DNA of 64,000 nucleotides, taken from positions 372,001-436,000 of the forward strand of contig JABTUD010000001.1 in the NCBI GenBank assembly GCA_015075555.1, written 5' to 3'. Both the position numbers and the translations under genes were made by a program. This DNA is from Thermoflexaceae bacterium. GTDB lineage: Bacteria > Chloroflexota > Dehalococcoidia > Tepidiformales > Tepidiformaceae. How positions within the stretch are numbered: position 1 is the stretch's first letter; every line of letters begins with the position of its first letter. This document shows, in pieces, positions 62,292 through 64,000 of the stretch. A model generated the notes under the pieces. The model was not told the origin of the DNA. It saw nothing but the letters and a program-made list of their open reading frames with translations, and searched no databases.

Positions 62292-63998
62292 CTACGTTTG
62301 CCCGGCGGGCAACGTTCGGAACTTGAAGTACGCCCAAATGGCCGCGCTGAGCCCCGTATAGGCAAGAAAAAGGGTGAGCACGGCGAGCGAAGACGCTTCC
62401 CGCAGACCCGAGAAGTATTCCCGCTCACGTGCAATGAGGACATGCCATGTGAGGAAGGCAGCGACGACGGCGCAGCACACCCACACGAGCGGGCTCCAGC
62501 GGAACACCTTGCCGCCGTCCATGATGGAAAGGGGAAGCATATTGGCGACTACGCTTTCAATTCCGCCGATGAAGATCACAACCGCCGTTGCCTCCGCTGC
62601 CTCGAACCCCCATGACCCACTCTCGGCCGAGAGCGAGCGAAGCGGCCAGACCAGCAGCCACGCGGCGACCACGAGTGCGAGTGTTGCCGTCACGGGGGCG
62701 ATGGCCACGCGCCCTTCATCGCGCGGCGACGGGTCTGCCGGGGCGAGCAATGCGCACGACGCCACGAATCCGTACATCACGCCTGGCTGCAACGCCAGTA
62801 GGCGGGACACGGTCACGGAGACTGCCGCGATGACCATGCAGGCAGGGAAGACTCGAACGGCCGCCGGCACGCCCAGTACGGCCCGCGATCGCCATGCTTC
62901 CAGGCCAGAAACCATGAACGTCACCACTCCCACGCCAAGCACGGCGGCGATGAACAGCGTGGCCGTGGCGCGATTCAGACCGAAGCCGGGCTCGAGCAGG
63001 CTATAGATCGTCCCCGTAATGACGAGGACGCCCCCCAGAGCCATGGCACGGGCCGTGCCCGATGTGTGCCCGGCCACGCCCGCGAACCGGCGCCACGGCC
63101 GGCTCAGCCAGGCCGTGCGACGCTCTATCTCGGACCGGTTGTCCTGCAGGGCCTGGTTCAGAAAGACGGAGCTGAACAGCACCCAGACAGTGACCCCGGC
63201 GACAGCAAGGTTCGTCAGGATTACGTCCGGGTCGCGCGAGATCTCTTCCGGACCGGGTATGGAATCGACGATTTCCGACCGCCCGCCGCCTGCCCGTGGC
63301 GAAGGGCTGGAGGCCGAGGCCGGAGCAATGGCTGCGGTGGCACCGGTCGTGGGCGTCGAGGTAGCTTCAGGCGTCGCCGGCGACGCCGTGGAGGCCGGCG
63401 CTGACGGCGTCGCCTGGGGCGCCGGGCTCCCCTCAACGGGCGTCGCAGCGGGTTCCGTAGATGCGGTTCCGGGTACCGGAGAGGTTGGCGATGGACCGAT
63501 GGGAGTGGGCGTCGAGACAGCGGTCGGCGCCGCCGTCGCGGCCACCTGGTTCACCTGGACAAAGCCTGCCGGCACCGTCATCGTCATGGTGTCCAGGGTG
63601 AATGTCCACATCGGCGTGTAGGCGCCGGGCACTGTGTAGGTGTGGGTCAAGGCCTGCTCTGGCCAGAAGGTGCCGCCATCGCCACAAGGTGTTGCCGCGA
63701 CGGTGGACGCGCCGGTTCCATCGCCCCAGTTGAGGGTCGCGCCAACAAGGTCCCCTTCAAAGACGACCACGCCGCCGCGAATGGCGACAGTCACAAGAAG
63801 CGGTGCTGCCCCCGAGACGGCGCCGTCTGCGGCCGGCGTGGGGGTGACCGTGAACAGGTCGTTCACATCGTCTTCGTGCGGGTCGGCACAGTCGAAAGCG
63901 AAGGCGCCTGCGGTCATGGCGGAAGCAGGCAGGGTGGGTGCGGTCCCTGCCAGCAGGGCGACTACAATACCCGGCGCCAGGAGAAGAGCCCGAATCAT
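62292..63998 (-). CDS. PKD-domain multispanning membrane protein
   Basis: 568 residues from ATG 63998; the start lies at the window edge but the signal peptide (MIRALLLAPGIVVALLAGTA, cleavage near PASA) suggests it is complete. Residues ~30-150 form an extracellular PKD-like domain (NWGDGTG and YTVPGAYTPMWTF). A Pro/Thr/Ser/Ala-rich linker (~150-240) follows, then eight or so membrane helices (~265-560) with LQPGVMYGFVASCALL and MLPLSIMDGGKVFRWSPLVW. The membrane part resembles the FGLLP-motif membrane proteins of actinobacteria and Chloroflexota, whose role is unknown; this link is from memory and tentative. Confidence 0.72.
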   Translation of the reverse strand: MIRALLLAPGIVVALLAGTAPTLPASAMTAGAFAFDCADPHEDDVNDLFTVTPTPAADGAVSGAAPLLVTVAIRGGVVVFEGDLVGATLNWGDGTGASTVAATPCGDGGTFWPEQALTHTYTVPGAYTPMWTFTLDTMTMTVPAGFVQVNQVAATAAPTAVSTPTPIGPSPTSPVPGTASTEPAATPVEGSPAPQATPSAPASTASPATPEATSTPTTGATAAIAPASASSPSPRAGGGRSEIVDSIPGPEEISRDPDVILTNLAVAGVTVWVLFSSVFLNQALQDNRSEIERRTAWLSRPWRRFAGVAGHTSGTARAMALGGVLVITGTIYSLLEPGFGLNRATATLFIAAVLGVGVVTFMVSGLEAWRSRAVLGVPAAVRVFPACMVIAAVSVTVSRLLALQPGVMYGFVASCALLAPADPSPRDEGRVAIAPVTATLALVVAAWLLVWPLRSLSAESGSWGFEAAEATAVVIFIGGIESVVANMLPLSIMDGGKVFRWSPLVWVCCAVVAAFLTWHVLIAREREYFSGLREASSLAVLTLFLAYTGLSAAIWAYFKFRTLPAGQT

Positions 63999-64000
63999 CG

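Overview
The window is GC-rich bacterial chromosome, almost fully coding, with no rRNA, CRISPR array, insertion sequence or phage gene. The gene set suggests a free-living, probably aerobic member of the Chloroflexota (Dehalococcoidia-like). It has a three-gene b558-type succinate dehydrogenase, a B12-dependent class II ribonucleotide reductase, an F420-type luciferase-like oxidoreductase, a guanylate kinase with a GPSGVGKD P-loop, a Gram-positive-style LexA box, and no outer-membrane genes. The lineage is an inference from gene content only.

Layout. 1-3.2 kb: end of an Mrp Fe-S carrier, a NYN nuclease, a lipoprotein, and an LLM oxidoreductase. 3.2-7.3 kb: a minus-strand, overlapping chain of M50 protease, HD protein, tyrA, aroA and gmk. 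Several genes in the first 6 kb carry frame breaks at G/C homopolymers, most likely sequence errors. 7.4-10.2 kb: CoA transferase, then GDPD and PAP2 phosphatase on the minus strand. 10.3-14 kb: primary sigma factor, methyltransferase, a VapBC-like pair with a palindromic operator, and a Nudix hydrolase. 14.2-17.6 kb: sdhCAB. 17.7-21.2 kb: nrdR, an unknown gene and nrdJ, with a candidate NrdR box at the front and a LexA box before nrdJ. 21.3-25.4 kb: yggS-proC-yggT-yggT and an ABC-2 exporter. 25.5-30 kb: the conserved rpsB-tsf-pyrH-frr-uppS-cdsA operon. 30-40 kb: VTT membrane protein, degenerate GGDEF protein, GNAT, formyltransferase, class A PBP, gatCA and acetyl-CoA synthetase. 40.2 kb: tRNA-Pro(GGG).

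40.4-48.7 kb is a pbpC/alpha-2-macroglobulin pair; the macroglobulin has lost its thioester residues. 48.9-53.7 kb is the most unusual stretch. It holds a subtilisin-like protease with six tandem LESWPG hexapeptides inside its catalytic domain, followed 45 bp later by a cyclase/NB-ARC/TPR/LuxR regulator. 53.8-64 kb: a small orphan protein, a membrane protein with a probable CTG start, an amidohydrolase, two MFS exporters, rpmB, a fakA-like DAK2/DegV protein, rplS, crcB, dut and a PKD-domain multispanning protein.

The genes combine core growth functions (translation, cell wall and lipid precursors, dNTP supply and hygiene, respiration) with accessory surface and signalling genes between 40 and 54 kb. 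Many adjacent genes overlap by ATGA or TGATG, which implies translational coupling.
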